Source of the DNA: an uncultured Lachnospiraceae bacterium | GTDB lineage: Bacteria > Bacillota > Clostridia > Lachnospirales > Lachnospiraceae | DNA: 64,000 nt | Direction: 5' to 3' | NCBI GenBank assembly: GCA_910585005.1 | Contig: CAJUCN010000009.1 | Coordinates: 72,122 to 136,121, forward strand | Shown here: in pieces, positions 42,727 through 52,184 of the stretch | Layout: the number at the start of each line of letters is the position of its first letter | Position numbering within the stretch: position 1 is the first letter of the stretch | Made by a program: the position numbers and the translations under genes | The notes under the pieces: generated by a model | The model's database searches: none | What the model saw: only the letters and a program-made list of their open reading frames with translations | Told to the model about the DNA's origin: nothing

Positions 42727-44187
42727 CTACTTGCCCTCCTTCCTGCCAAAAGCGCCCCTTGCCTGTTCATAAGCATAGGCTGCCCGTATCAATTTCTTTT
42801 CGCTAAAACAATCCCCGATAAGCTGTAAGCCAATGGGAAGCCCTTTTTCATCTAAACCGCAGGGGATGGAAAGTCCCGGAAGCCCAGCAAGGTTTACCGA
42901 TATGGTGTAAATATCCCCCAGATACATTTTGATTGGATCCAACAGGCTTTCCCCCAGCTTGGGAGCTGTTGTGGGCGCAACCGGACCCAAAATCACATCA
43001 TAGTTGGAGAACGCCTGGTCGAAAGCCTCTTTGATCAGCGCCTTTACCCGCAATGCTTTTAAATAATATGCATCATAATAGCCGGAACTGAGCACAAAAC
43101 TTCCCAGCATGATCCTTCGTTTTACTTCCGCTCCAAACCCTTCGGAACGGGTTTTTTTGTACATATTGTGAAGCCCTTCATAGTCCTTTGTCCGGTAACC
43201 ATATTTAATCCCGTCAAACCGTTCCAGATTGGAACTTGCCTCCGCCGCCGCAATCGTATAATAGGTAGGAATTGCATATTCTACAAGGCTTAAATCAAAT
43301 TCCTCCACTATGGCCCCTTTCTCTTCCAAAGCCTTCGCCGCTGCAAGAACCGCCTTTTTCACCTCACCATCAAGCCCTTCCCCAAAATAATCCCTGGGAA
43401 TGCCGATACGCATTCCCTTCACATCATCCACAAGGGCGGAGGTAAAGTCCAGATCCTTCCTCTCTACGGATGTGGAGTCTTTCGGATCATGGGAGGCAAT
43501 GATCTCCATAATCGCCGCACAATCTGTCACATCCTTGCACAAAGGCCCGATCTGGTCTAAAGAAGAGCCATAAGCAATCAGCCCGTAACGGGAAACCGTG
43601 CCATAAGTAGGTTTTAATCCCACCACCCCGCAAAAAGATGCGGGCTGGCGGATCGAACCGCCCGTGTCCGATCCCAGGGCATAGAAGCATTCTCCCGCCG
43701 CAACTGCCGCCGCGCTGCCCCCGGAAGACCCACCTGGCACATGTTCCGGGTTCCAGGGATTTTTGGTCACGCCAAAGGCGGAAGTCTCTGTGGTGGAACC
43801 CATGGCAAACTCGTCCATATTCGTCTTCCCCAGAATCACCGCTCCTGCCTTTTGAAGGTTTCGTACTGCTTCCGAAGAAAAAGTAGGGATGAAATTTCCC
43901 AAAATTTTAGAAGAACAAGTGGTTAAAAGCCCTTCCGTGCACATGTTATCCTTGATGGCGACGGGAACGCCTGCAAGGGGGCCGGTAAGCTCCCCTTCGT
44001 TGATCTTTTTTTGCACCTCATCTGCTTTTCCTAAAGCCCCTTCCCTATCTACCGTTACAAAGCAGTGGTATTCCTTTTCTTTTTCCCCGATCCTGTCAAG
44101 AGCCGCCTCCACTGCTTCCCTGACCGTTACTTCCTTCTTTTTTATTGCCGCCCCAAGGGAAACGGCAGTCATGCTTAAAATATCCAT
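42727..44187 (-). CDS. gatA: aspartyl/glutamyl-tRNA amidotransferase subunit A
   Basis: A 486-residue amidase-signature enzyme that releases ammonia from glutamine for transfer to Asp- or Glu-tRNA. The catalytic Lys is in VAIKDNMCTEG, and the Ser pair is in the glycine-serine stretch GGSSGGSAAAVAAG and GSDTGGSIRQPAS. AGGAGGACGAC precedes the ATG. It lies 11 bases after gatC and one base before gatB. Confidence 0.98.
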   Translation of the reverse strand: MDILSMTAVSLGAAIKKKEVTVREAVEAALDRIGEKEKEYHCFVTVDREGALGKADEVQKKINEGELTGPLAGVPVAIKDNMCTEGLLTTCSSKILGNFIPTFSSEAVRNLQKAGAVILGKTNMDEFAMGSTTETSAFGVTKNPWNPEHVPGGSSGGSAAAVAAGECFYALGSDTGGSIRQPASFCGVVGLKPTYGTVSRYGLIAYGSSLDQIGPLCKDVTDCAAIMEIIASHDPKDSTSVERKDLDFTSALVDDVKGMRIGIPRDYFGEGLDGEVKKAVLAAAKALEEKGAIVEEFDLSLVEYAIPTYYTIAAAEASSNLERFDGIKYGYRTKDYEGLHNMYKKTRSEGFGAEVKRRIMLGSFVLSSGYYDAYYLKALRVKALIKEAFDQAFSNYDVILGPVAPTTAPKLGESLLDPIKMYLGDIYTISVNLAGLPGLSIPCGLDEKGLPIGLQLIGDCFSEKKLIRAAYAYEQARGAFGRKEGK

Positions 44188-44198
44188 CTGTCGTCCTC

Positions 44199-44492
44199 CT
44201 ATTCAAACGTACGCGGCACCATAAACATGCCATCCTTCTCACCGGGAGCATTCCTTAATAGATCCTCCCTGGTATCGCCATTCGTAACCACATCTTCCCG
44301 AAATACATTTTTTACCGGAAACACATGGCTCATTGGCTCCACGTCTCCGGTATCCAGTTCCCCCAGCTTGTCAATATAATCCAGCATACTTCCCATATCC
44401 TTTTTGGCCTGCTCTTTTTCATCATCCGAAAGCTCCAGCTTGGCAAGGATGCCTACATATTCAATGGTTTCATCAGAAATGATATTAGCCAT
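44199..44492 (-). CDS. gatC: aspartyl/glutamyl-tRNA amidotransferase subunit C
   Basis: This 97-residue subunit has the typical form: ETIEYVGILAKLELSDDEKE at the start, LGELDTGDVEPMSHVFPV in the middle and a C-terminal NAPGEKDGMFMVPRTFE. It stabilises GatA and GatB. It is first in the operon; AAAGGAAAAGGAAG precedes the ATG, and a promoter lies at 44551-44579. Confidence 0.96.
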   Translation of the reverse strand: MANIISDETIEYVGILAKLELSDDEKEQAKKDMGSMLDYIDKLGELDTGDVEPMSHVFPVKNVFREDVVTNGDTREDLLRNAPGEKDGMFMVPRTFE

Positions 44493-44550
44493 CTTCCTTT
44501 TCCTTTCTGCTTATGCGCCATTTTCCATCATAATCCATAACAACATTTTT

Positions 44551-44579
44551 ATTATAGCCGTTGTGAAACCTGATGTCTA
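44551..44579 (-). promoter_or_regulatory. sigma-A type promoter of gatCAB
   Basis: On the minus strand TAGACA (44574-44579), a 17-base spacer and TATAAT (44551-44556) lie about 60 bases upstream of gatC. No T-box signature was seen between promoter and gene. Confidence 0.75.
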
Positions 44580-44685
44580 TACTTTTCCTTTTTCCTGTGC
44601 TACACTGTATTTAGACCTCACAGAATCTGATTTTAGACACATGAGGAATCCGAACCTGAAAATACGGAAAGAAGGAAATTCCACA

Positions 44686-46026
44686 ATGATATTACTTCCC
44701 CACCTGATCCTGTTGCTTGTATCCATCTACCACAATCTGTCTACGCACAAGTTTACCATGATCTCCCTCATGGTTTCTCTGGTTCTGGTCTATATAGCCG
44801 CCTGCACCTGTTTCCATATTATGCCCCTGATATCGGCCCGGGTTTCTTCCCTGCGGCTGAAAATCCTACAGGGCGGAAAATATTTGCTAAAATTCTGCTT
44901 TTACAGTATTTTGTCACAGATTGCTTTTTACCTTATCATGTCATGGATCGGCTGGGATTTTCTCCCTCAGGACGAAAGCGGTATCGTCATCCTATTGATT
45001 GACCTTATTTTTTGCTGTGTACATATTTATTTATTTTTGCTAAATGCCTGCTTACGCATCATCCTCACCTGCCGAAGCCTTGGCGTTTTAAAGCGGCTTC
45101 TAATCATTCTTGGACTGTGGATTCCCCTTATCAATCTTTTCCTTCTGCATTATCTCGGAAAAAAGGCCCAGGAAGAAATAGACCAGGAGGTCTGCCGGTT
45201 TGAAAACCGCAAAGAACGGGATGGAAAAATGATCTGCGCCACCAAATATCCCCTGGTAATGCTCCACGGAATCGGTTTCCGGGATCTGCAATACTTTAAC
45301 TATTGGGGCCGGATTCCCAAAGAACTGGTCAGAAATGGCGCTCTAGTCTACTATGGCCATCAGGAGGCTTGGGGGACTATTGAAAACAATGCTGCCGCCA
45401 TTAAGTCTACCATCGAAAAAGTCATGGAAGAAAACCACTGCGATAAGGTCAACCTTATCGCACATTCCAAAGGCGGCCTTGACGCCCGTTATCTGATCCG
45501 CGGCCTTTTTATGGAAGACCATATAGCATCCCTGACCACCATATCAACGCCTCACCACGGCTCAGAGCTGTTAAATATTTTAAACAAACTGCCTGATAAG
45601 ATTTATTGCCTGATCTCTTCGTTGATCGACATGAATTATAAAAAACTGGGAGACACCGCCCCTGACTGCTATCATGCCAGTAAACAGCTTGCTCCTTCCT
45701 TTTGCCAGGAGTTTAACGAAAAGTACCCTGATTCGCCTAAGGTTTACTACCAAAGCTATGCCTCCTGTGTAAAAAGCACATTGGGCGACAGTCTCCTTAC
45801 TATTCCCAACCTGTTGATGTATTTTGCAGGAGCGTCCAAAAATGACGGTCTTGTCACCATTGAGTCCGCCAAATGGGGCCATTTCAAAAAAGCCTTTGTC
45901 AGCGCCGGAAGACGGGGAATCTCCCACGGTGATATGATCGATTTAAAGAGGGAAGACTATAAAGGGTTTGACGTCATCGAGGCTTATGTGGAAATCGTTA
46001 AGGAATTAAAAGAAATGGGCTTTTAA
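44686..46026 (+). CDS. membrane-anchored lipase/alpha-beta hydrolase
   Basis: From the ATG at 44686 (AAGGAA site) it has 446 residues; 44641 is a possible earlier start. About four hydrophobic helices occupy residues 1-175. The rest is an alpha/beta hydrolase: oxyanion region YPLVMLHGIGFRD, nucleophile elbow AHSKGGLDARY, and the lipase signature STPHHGSELL. The catalytic Asp/His are probably in NDGLVT and SHGD. It resembles triacylglycerol lipases of the LipA/PHB-depolymerase-like group, here tethered to the membrane. It converges with the M56 gene, 17 bases apart. Confidence 0.85.
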   Translation: MILLPHLILLLVSIYHNLSTHKFTMISLMVSLVLVYIAACTCFHIMPLISARVSSLRLKILQGGKYLLKFCFYSILSQIAFYLIMSWIGWDFLPQDESGIVILLIDLIFCCVHIYLFLLNACLRIILTCRSLGVLKRLLIILGLWIPLINLFLLHYLGKKAQEEIDQEVCRFENRKERDGKMICATKYPLVMLHGIGFRDLQYFNYWGRIPKELVRNGALVYYGHQEAWGTIENNAAAIKSTIEKVMEENHCDKVNLIAHSKGGLDARYLIRGLFMEDHIASLTTISTPHHGSELLNILNKLPDKIYCLISSLIDMNYKKLGDTAPDCYHASKQLAPSFCQEFNEKYPDSPKVYYQSYASCVKSTLGDSLLTIPNLLMYFAGASKNDGLVTIESAKWGHFKKAFVSAGRRGISHGDMIDLKREDYKGFDVIEAYVEIVKELKEMGF

Positions 46027-46043
46027 TTCCCTAACGGCTATAT

Positions 46044-48281
46044 TTATTCCACTTTATCCATTTCATCCAGCCATCTAATGGTGTCCTCATTCAAGTAACA
46101 TCCAATATCGGAAAACTGCTGATAAGAAAGCTTATTGCCTTGCTTCAGGTAAACATCCAGACACCTTTCTCCATCCTCCGCGTCCAGGTAAATCAAAAGC
46201 TCTTTTAACACGTCAAAATCCAAAGAGCCTTCCATATTCTCCACCAGTCTCAAAAGATCCGGCGAACTGACATAATAAACCAAAACATCCACGATCTCTT
46301 CACCGGTAAAAGGCTTCATTGTTCCCTTTTCCACTGCATCCGACAAATATTTCCCCACCTCTGCATTTCCGTATATGATCAGATCGCTAATCTGCTCTAT
46401 GGTAAGATCCGCACCACTGTCAAACAATATTTTTGCACATTCTGAAAGATCCTCGTCTTTCATGTAGGGCAGCGCATCCATAAATCTGGAAATGTTTCTG
46501 TCCCCTCTGCGGAATTCATCGCAAAGCATCTCTGCGGCTTCATCCGTATCTGATGTAAATAACTTCAAAATATTTTTATGATTCTGATCTCCAAACCGAA
46601 GCTTCAGGCTTTTTATTTTCGCTCCCTGACCTACAATTTTTACCACATTCCGTCCTTCCGTCAGGGAGATGGCAACGCTCTTTTGGACTGGCTCATCTTT
46701 TTCCAGTTCAGAAAGCACAGTGACTTTGCCGTCCGCTCCCACATGAACCAGCTTCATTTTGCCAGATAAAAGCGTGACCTCAAAGTCCAGCGTTTGCGTA
46801 AATCCTTTTTTCGCATATAGGATTTCATAAGTGTCTGAACCATTTAAAAACAGCCCTTTACAGTCAACATTCCCCCCATTTCCCGTGTAATTGTAAGCAT
46901 GCCATATGTCATGGATATCCGCTCCTGCAATCATCTGGTCATCCTCGTACAAATTCCATGACTCCCCATGGGTATCAACAAAAACATTTTGGGAAAGAAA
47001 CAGGTCAAGGCTGTCAAAATCACCCAAAAGCACATCGCCCAAATTTCCCCACATCTCTCCAAGACCATCCCATACATCATTTACCGCTTCCCCAAAACGA
47101 TCCCAAAAAGACACATATCCTGCCGCTATCGTATCCCAGCCAGAGACATACCCTCCTGCCATCATTTGCCCAAACTCATGATTTTCCCTACGTCCCTTGC
47201 CATTTTGGGCGCCAACAGCTCCCGCTATTAAGAAAATCAGGGCAAAAAGGAAGGCGGAAAGCATTGCTATGACTCTTTTTGTCTTTTTGTAATGACAAAT
47301 GGCGCTAAGACGCTCCTTCAATGTATTTTTATCTTCAAGAAGCGTTGTGGAAAACACGCTTTTTCTAAAATCTATTTTATGTTCCGCCGCATCAAGCAGT
47401 ACATTCCCATAGGCTTTCCGCCCCTCCAAAGTAAGAACTTTCATAACTGCTTCATCACAGGCAAGTTCACAATCTACATTTAATTTCCGTCCAACCAGAT
47501 AAAGGTACGGGTTGAACCAATGGATACAAAGAACCGCCTGATACAGCCACTTATACCAAAGATCCTTCTTCTTATAATGAATCAACTCATGATGAAGGAT
47601 CAGGGAAATGTCTTCCTGGAGGGTAATCCCCTTGGGAAGTACGATACAAGGATGAAAAAGCCCCATCATGATTGGGCCGGAAATCAAGGCGCTTTCGTAC
47701 ACCTTAATGTTCTTTTTTATACCAAGCCTTCTAAAAAGCCCGCCTGCCAGTTCCTGTACTTTTTCTTCCCCGATTTCCTCTCTGCCTGACCTCACATAAG
47801 CCGCAAACTTCCGGTAATTCCTCCATTTTATGGCGATTGCTGCAAAAACCCCTATGATCCAGATTCCTCCCAGATAAGAAAAAAACTTCCATACATTCCA
47901 GGATCCTGGCCTAATCCGGTTTCTTTCCCCTGCAATCACAGGATTACCCTTTTGCTGTAAATCCACCTCCATAGATTCTGACGGTTTTTCATCAAGCGGT
48001 TCTATCTGTGCGCCATGTAGTCCTTCCAAATCCCAACTCTTCCCATCGCTTAGGCTATGTGTCCCGATGCCCATATTTTCCGCGGCAAAAAGGCTTCCCA
48101 CCAGATTGATCCCCAAACTAAAAGGAATAAGCAGGCGGACAATCATGACCAGCCACACATAATAATTCCATTTTTTTGAAAAAATCTTTTTTGTCAGCGG
48201 TCGGATGCACATAATTAAAATGCCGGTCAGCGTACCGGATAAAGAAAGTGACAAAACTGTCAAAAATACTTGATTTCCCAT
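46044..48281 (-). CDS. M56 family (BlaR1-like) membrane metallopeptidase sensor
   Basis: A 745-residue protein. The first part (1-355) is the BlaR1/MecR1-type peptidase with several membrane helices and the zinc site HHELIHYKKKD near 230; the conserved continuation is ELACDEAVMKVL. After the last helix (about 340-358) the external part is not a penicillin-binding domain. It starts with W/D-rich repeats (GGYVSGWDTIA, AGYVSFWDRFG), followed by a carbohydrate-module-like beta domain and a helical-repeat tail. By family it cleaves the BlaI-type repressor encoded 16 bases upstream. The signal sensed is unknown. Confidence 0.9.
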   Translation of the reverse strand: MGNQVFLTVLSLSLSGTLTGILIMCIRPLTKKIFSKKWNYYVWLVMIVRLLIPFSLGINLVGSLFAAENMGIGTHSLSDGKSWDLEGLHGAQIEPLDEKPSESMEVDLQQKGNPVIAGERNRIRPGSWNVWKFFSYLGGIWIIGVFAAIAIKWRNYRKFAAYVRSGREEIGEEKVQELAGGLFRRLGIKKNIKVYESALISGPIMMGLFHPCIVLPKGITLQEDISLILHHELIHYKKKDLWYKWLYQAVLCIHWFNPYLYLVGRKLNVDCELACDEAVMKVLTLEGRKAYGNVLLDAAEHKIDFRKSVFSTTLLEDKNTLKERLSAICHYKKTKRVIAMLSAFLFALIFLIAGAVGAQNGKGRRENHEFGQMMAGGYVSGWDTIAAGYVSFWDRFGEAVNDVWDGLGEMWGNLGDVLLGDFDSLDLFLSQNVFVDTHGESWNLYEDDQMIAGADIHDIWHAYNYTGNGGNVDCKGLFLNGSDTYEILYAKKGFTQTLDFEVTLLSGKMKLVHVGADGKVTVLSELEKDEPVQKSVAISLTEGRNVVKIVGQGAKIKSLKLRFGDQNHKNILKLFTSDTDEAAEMLCDEFRRGDRNISRFMDALPYMKDEDLSECAKILFDSGADLTIEQISDLIIYGNAEVGKYLSDAVEKGTMKPFTGEEIVDVLVYYVSSPDLLRLVENMEGSLDFDVLKELLIYLDAEDGERCLDVYLKQGNKLSYQQFSDIGCYLNEDTIRWLDEMDKVE

Positions 48282-48297
48282 TACTTCTCCCTCCTGC

Positions 48298-48669
48298 CTA
48301 TATGTTCTGATGAAAGAAATCCCGTAATTCTTCTATTTCTTCTTTGGTCAACTGATCACTTGACACCAAAGCTGCCGCCAAATTTCTGGAACTCCCACTA
48401 AAAAACTTATCCACAAAACTTCTGGTTTCCCGCTGAATATACTCGTTCCGTCCAAGTACCGGATAATAGTAGTAAACATCCCTTTTTTCCTGAATGATAA
48501 TTTCCTTGTCTAAAAGCCGCCGGATCAAGGTGAGTACCGTAGTCCGTTCCCAGCCTTTCTTCTTATCCAACGCTGCCCGGATCTCAGATGCATTGATGGC
48601 TTTACCTGCCGCCCACAGCACTTCCAAAATTTCAAGCTCTGCATCGGAAACCGTATTTTTCTTTTCCAT
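48298..48669 (-). CDS. BlaI/MecI/CopY family repressor
   Basis: A 123-residue winged-helix repressor: VSDAELEILEVLWAAGKAIN at the start, recognition region WERTTVLTLIRRLLDKEII, and a C-terminal dimer helix. BlaI proteins bind TACA/TGTA dyads and are removed by cleavage by the partner M56 peptidase, which follows here. AAGGAGG precedes the ATG. Two matching operator boxes overlap its promoter, so autoregulation is expected. No beta-lactamase gene is present. Confidence 0.94.
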   Translation of the reverse strand: MEKKNTVSDAELEILEVLWAAGKAINASEIRAALDKKKGWERTTVLTLIRRLLDKEIIIQEKRDVYYYYPVLGRNEYIQRETRSFVDKFFSGSSRNLAAALVSSDQLTKEEIEELRDFFHQNI

Positions 48670-48685
48670 ACCTAAACCTCCTTGT

Positions 48686-48736
48686 GTTTACTTATGTAGA
48701 CACTTTTAGTTTACAATCGTAGACACAAGATGTCAA
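48686..48736 (-). promoter_or_regulatory. promoter of the blaI-like gene with two operator boxes
   Basis: On the minus strand TTGACA (48731-48736), a 17-base spacer and TAAACT (48708-48713) form the promoter. Two boxes of the form TGTCTAC-N4-GTAAAC lie at 48709-48725, covering the spacer and -10, and at 48686-48702, just downstream. Their centres are 23 bp apart, about two helical turns. TAC-N4-GTA dyads fit BlaI/MecI binding. Confidence 0.85.
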
Positions 48737-48775
48737 GAGATAACTGCAATTTTTCGATGAAGTGCCTGCTTGCAG

Positions 48776-50743
48776 TTATTCCTTTCCCAACGCCAGGCAT
48801 TTTACTTTTTTCACGGTCTTCCCTGCCGAATCCCTATAAGTTACAAAATATTCCATATCCCTGCCCACATGATCCTGCAAGCGGTCAATCCACAACTCTT
48901 CCGGGAAGAGATTTAACGACATTTCTGTCATTTTTATTTGATCCGTGATTGTCTTCTGTGATTCCAAATAACGCACATCATACAGAAACCCTTCTGTTGA
49001 CATATACTTTTCAACCACAATCTGGGTCAGTTCGTAGTCGCTGACTTTCTTGTCAGTGTTGATGTTCAATTGCGACAAATATGTCAACGTCTTATCATAT
49101 CCGGGATAAAGAAGACCTGACACATCCCCCTGGTTTTTGGTGGAAGCAAAGGTAAGCCTTCCCACCGGAATCTGCCGGCAGACTTCCTCAAAGGTAAGCT
49201 CCTCCAAATCCTGCTGGTAAGCTTTTAAAAAGTCCCGGCGTTCTTCCTCATCCAAATCCAGTGTATAGCTTTCCAAACCGTTTGTCCAACGAACCTCATA
49301 ATACTTGAGAGAATCCATCCGAAAGGCTTCATAAGTCCCCCTCTTAAATCCTTCCTGGTCAAAAACCTCCCCGAAGCCCTCCAGCCCGCTCCCTGGAAAC
49401 CGATATTTAAAATATTTTGTCCTGCCGTTTTGCAGCTCATATTTTACCAACGCCTCATAAGTCCTTTCCTCCACCAAAGGCGCACTATTGCCCTCATACC
49501 CAGTTATCAGCCCCAGCCAATCGTAAGCCCTGGAAAGCTCCTCCCCGGTAAGACACATATTCTCCAAAACCTGGCTGCTATCATCGCCGCTGCCAAGATC
49601 TGTGAGCGCAATTGCCATAGATACCGTTTCTCTCTCCTTGGGAATCTGACTTCCCATTTTCCCCCAAAATAAAAAACCACCAAGCACTACTGCCATCACC
49701 AGAAACTCCGCCAAAAGATTCCATTTGCCGGTAAAAAACTTTTTGGCATCAAAGGCGATCACCATATTCAACAGCCCATGAATGACCGGCACTCCCATCA
49801 CCAGGCTAATCACCATGACTACCACCGGGTTTCCCCCTGCTGAAAATACTTTTAACCCGCCTGTAAACCACAAAGCCGCAAGGATCCCACAACTATACCG
49901 TACCAGATGCTCTACAAAACGGAAGGTAAACATGCCGCTTTTTCGTTCCACCGGACGAATATTGAATATTACCAGGTTAATGCAGAGCAAAATGCCTGTG
50001 CCCCCAATCATAACAAGCAGATATGATAAATGATCCCCCGCTTTCCAATTAACGCCATCCACATACTCTTTAACCCCTGCAGCATTTTCAAGAAGAGATA
50101 AGGGAGGAACGTACCTTTTTAACAGATCCAAAAATTCTGATCGATAAAAAGAAGGGCTTAGCGCTTCCAGCATTTTTTCGCTCAACCGGATACCCGCATC
50201 CGGCCCCAGCATCAAAAGCGCCAAAAGCCCTATCCTGTACCCTGTATTCTGAGCCAGAAAGAAAGCCAGCATAGAAAGGTTCATCACAAACAAAAAACCA
50301 ACTATGAGAACAAGACATCCCATCCATACACAAAAAATGTTGTCTTCGTACTCACAATATCCCATAGAAAGGGAGATTTTAAAAAATAAAAACCTGCATA
50401 GAACCAATGGAACTGAAAAAATAAAGAAATTGTTTAAGATTCCCGCTGTAAATAATTGACTTCTTGTAAAAGGAATCCCAAAGTAAAGATCCGCCTTGGA
50501 CTGTACATACAAAAAGCGGAATGCCCCCGCCCCCATGATCACGCCAAAAAGAATAGCAGAAAGAAAAAAAGAGGTGTTCCCCGCCCCCACATAAAAACTT
50601 CGTATCTCTCCTGCCGGTACAGCCTTTTTCATAGAAAACAACAGGCAAAACATACCAAGAACATACCAGGATGCTGCCACAAACCCAAGCTTACTTTTCA
50701 AATCCTCCCTCAAAAGACCGGGAAACCTTTTCCATCCATCCAT
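48776..50743 (-). CDS. ABC-2 type transporter permease
   Basis: From the ATG at 50743 (GGAGGAG site, one base after the ATPase stop) it has 655 residues. The N-terminal 370 residues hold about ten hydrophobic helices (ASWYVLGMFCLLF, FLSAILFGVIMGAG and others). The C-terminal part of about 280 residues after PKERETVSMAIALTD is soluble and probably external. It pairs with the ATPase at 50745-51404. The substrate is unknown; export of a peptide or lipid is common for this type. Confidence 0.85.
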   Translation of the reverse strand: MDGWKRFPGLLREDLKSKLGFVAASWYVLGMFCLLFSMKKAVPAGEIRSFYVGAGNTSFFLSAILFGVIMGAGAFRFLYVQSKADLYFGIPFTRSQLFTAGILNNFFIFSVPLVLCRFLFFKISLSMGYCEYEDNIFCVWMGCLVLIVGFLFVMNLSMLAFFLAQNTGYRIGLLALLMLGPDAGIRLSEKMLEALSPSFYRSEFLDLLKRYVPPLSLLENAAGVKEYVDGVNWKAGDHLSYLLVMIGGTGILLCINLVIFNIRPVERKSGMFTFRFVEHLVRYSCGILAALWFTGGLKVFSAGGNPVVVMVISLVMGVPVIHGLLNMVIAFDAKKFFTGKWNLLAEFLVMAVVLGGFLFWGKMGSQIPKERETVSMAIALTDLGSGDDSSQVLENMCLTGEELSRAYDWLGLITGYEGNSAPLVEERTYEALVKYELQNGRTKYFKYRFPGSGLEGFGEVFDQEGFKRGTYEAFRMDSLKYYEVRWTNGLESYTLDLDEEERRDFLKAYQQDLEELTFEEVCRQIPVGRLTFASTKNQGDVSGLLYPGYDKTLTYLSQLNINTDKKVSDYELTQIVVEKYMSTEGFLYDVRYLESQKTITDQIKMTEMSLNLFPEELWIDRLQDHVGRDMEYFVTYRDSAGKTVKKVKCLALGKE

Positions 50744-50744
50744 C

Positions 50745-51404
50745 TTATTTCTCCTCCCCAGCAAGCAGCATATCCCACTCCTTCTTAGACAAAATCTTTC
50801 CCCGGTGTAAAAATCCCTTTTGGGTACAAATTTTGTCCAGTTCTTCCAAATAATGGGAAACTATAAGAACCGTCAGTTTTCTCCCTTTGGCAGCGCTGGT
50901 CAAAAGGGCATTGACTTCCTGACGGATCTTGGGATCCAAACCGTCAAACACTTCATCACACAGAAGATACTTGGTATTTGCACAGATTGCGGCCGCTACA
51001 AACATTTGCTTTTTCATGCCCTTGGAAAAAGAATCCACCAGGGCGCTTTCGTTCAGGCCAAATTTTTCTAATAGGTAACAGTACTCTTCCATGGCAAACC
51101 CAGGATAAAAATTCCGATAAAAGGATCCAATGGTGAGAGGCGTATCGTTTCTCTCATAATGCTGCCTGTCCGGCATATAAAATACATCCCTTTTGGCAGC
51201 CGCCTCCGAAACCTTTTTTCCGTCTATCCTTATCTCCCCTTCATCCGCCCGGTATACGCCGGCGATCAGCCTAAGAAGGGTACTTTTTCCCGCACCGTTT
51301 TCCCCCACCAGCCCATAAACGGCGCCGTCAGGGATCATCACCGTCACATGATCCAGGCAGATGAAATTTCCAAACCTTTTAGTTATGTCACAGACCTCTA
51401 TCAT
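50745..51404 (-). CDS. ABC transporter ATP-binding protein
   Basis: A 219-residue ATPase with Walker A GENGAGKST (about 34-42), a signature-like FSKGMKKQ, Walker B YLLCDEVFDGLD and switch His in VSHYL. The signature starts with SKG in place of the usual SGG, common in ABC-2 exporters of the YtrB/EcsA type. Its start overlaps the aldolase stop by four bases (ATGA), and the permease starts one base after its end, so aldolase, ATPase and permease form one coupled operon. Confidence 0.94.
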   Translation of the reverse strand: MIEVCDITKRFGNFICLDHVTVMIPDGAVYGLVGENGAGKSTLLRLIAGVYRADEGEIRIDGKKVSEAAAKRDVFYMPDRQHYERNDTPLTIGSFYRNFYPGFAMEEYCYLLEKFGLNESALVDSFSKGMKKQMFVAAAICANTKYLLCDEVFDGLDPKIRQEVNALLTSAAKGRKLTVLIVSHYLEELDKICTQKGFLHRGKILSKKEWDMLLAGEEK

Positions 51405-52111
51405 GCCTCTTCCTCCTCCGGTACGCTGGGGATGCCTCCTCTGGCAATTCCAAACTTCTCCCTCATAGCCAAAAGGCTTTCTATCTGCTGCTTTGTCAAC
51501 CGATTCTGCTTTCCAATGACCTTTTCGGTCAACATAAGAATATTGGCATAATACTCCATAGATTCCAAACGGTAGTAGGCACTGTATGCATCTTCTGCCC
51601 AGGTCACCGCACCGTGATTTGCCAAAAGCACCCCGTTATGGGTGTGGCAATAAGGCGCAATCACTTCCGGTACCTCCTTAGAGCCCAGTTCCGCATAAGG
51701 CGCAACCGGTACATTCCCCAGCGTGATCACCGCTTCTGCAAGAACCGGCCTATCCAGTGGGATCCCCGCAATGGCAAAACAAGTGCAGATAGGGGGATGG
51801 GCATGACAGACTGAGCGGATAGCCGGATTTTCCTGATAAGCCCGCAAATGCATTTTTAATTCCGAAGAGGGCCTGCAGTTTCCCTCCAGCACCTTCCCTT
51901 CCAGATCCACTTTCACAAGCATCTTCTTTTTCATAAATCCCTTGGATACTCCTGTCGGTGTGGCCCAAACTTCATTTTCGCCTGTACGGATGGAGATATT
52001 TCCGTCGTTTGCCGCAACGAAATTCCTCACATACATCCGCTGTCCAATATCCAAAATAGCTTTCTTAGCCTTTTTTTCCGATAAATAGTCCTGTTTTACT
52101 TTTTTTGACAT
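51401..52111 (-). CDS. class II aldolase/adducin family protein (fuculose-phosphate aldolase-like)
   Basis: A 236-residue zinc aldolase: NDGNISIRTGENEVWATPTG near 36-55, catalytic-region Glu in SSELKMHLRAY, the HAHPP zinc pair near 104, and a third His in LLANHGAVTW. Members cleave fuculose- or rhamnulose-1-phosphate, or 5-deoxyribulose- and methylthioribulose-phosphate in the DHAP shunt. The nearby mtnA (53594-54700) favours the shunt role. An unrelated ABC exporter overlaps its end. The substrate is inferred from context only. Confidence 0.87.
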   Translation of the reverse strand: MSKKVKQDYLSEKKAKKAILDIGQRMYVRNFVAANDGNISIRTGENEVWATPTGVSKGFMKKKMLVKVDLEGKVLEGNCRPSSELKMHLRAYQENPAIRSVCHAHPPICTCFAIAGIPLDRPVLAEAVITLGNVPVAPYAELGSKEVPEVIAPYCHTHNGVLLANHGAVTWAEDAYSAYYRLESMEYYANILMLTEKVIGKQNRLTKQQIESLLAMREKFGIARGGIPSVPEEEEA

Positions 52112-52184
52112 ACCCCTTCCCTATTCCTTTCACATGTTCTTCCCATTTGTCATTTTCCCTATCTTTTGCCCACCGGTACAATCG

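Noticed and set aside
41748..42806. 352-codon plus-strand frame antisense to gatB
   Set aside because: Shadow of gatB; composition is not protein-like and it runs past the gatB-gatA junction.
44493..44640. T-box leader before gatCAB (also checked before glnS)
   Set aside because: No match to the T-box consensus or its complement was found by eye in either leader.
46044..48669. Beta-lactam resistance locus
   Set aside because: The BlaI/M56 pair is present, but there is no beta-lactamase or PBP2a gene and the sensor domain is different.
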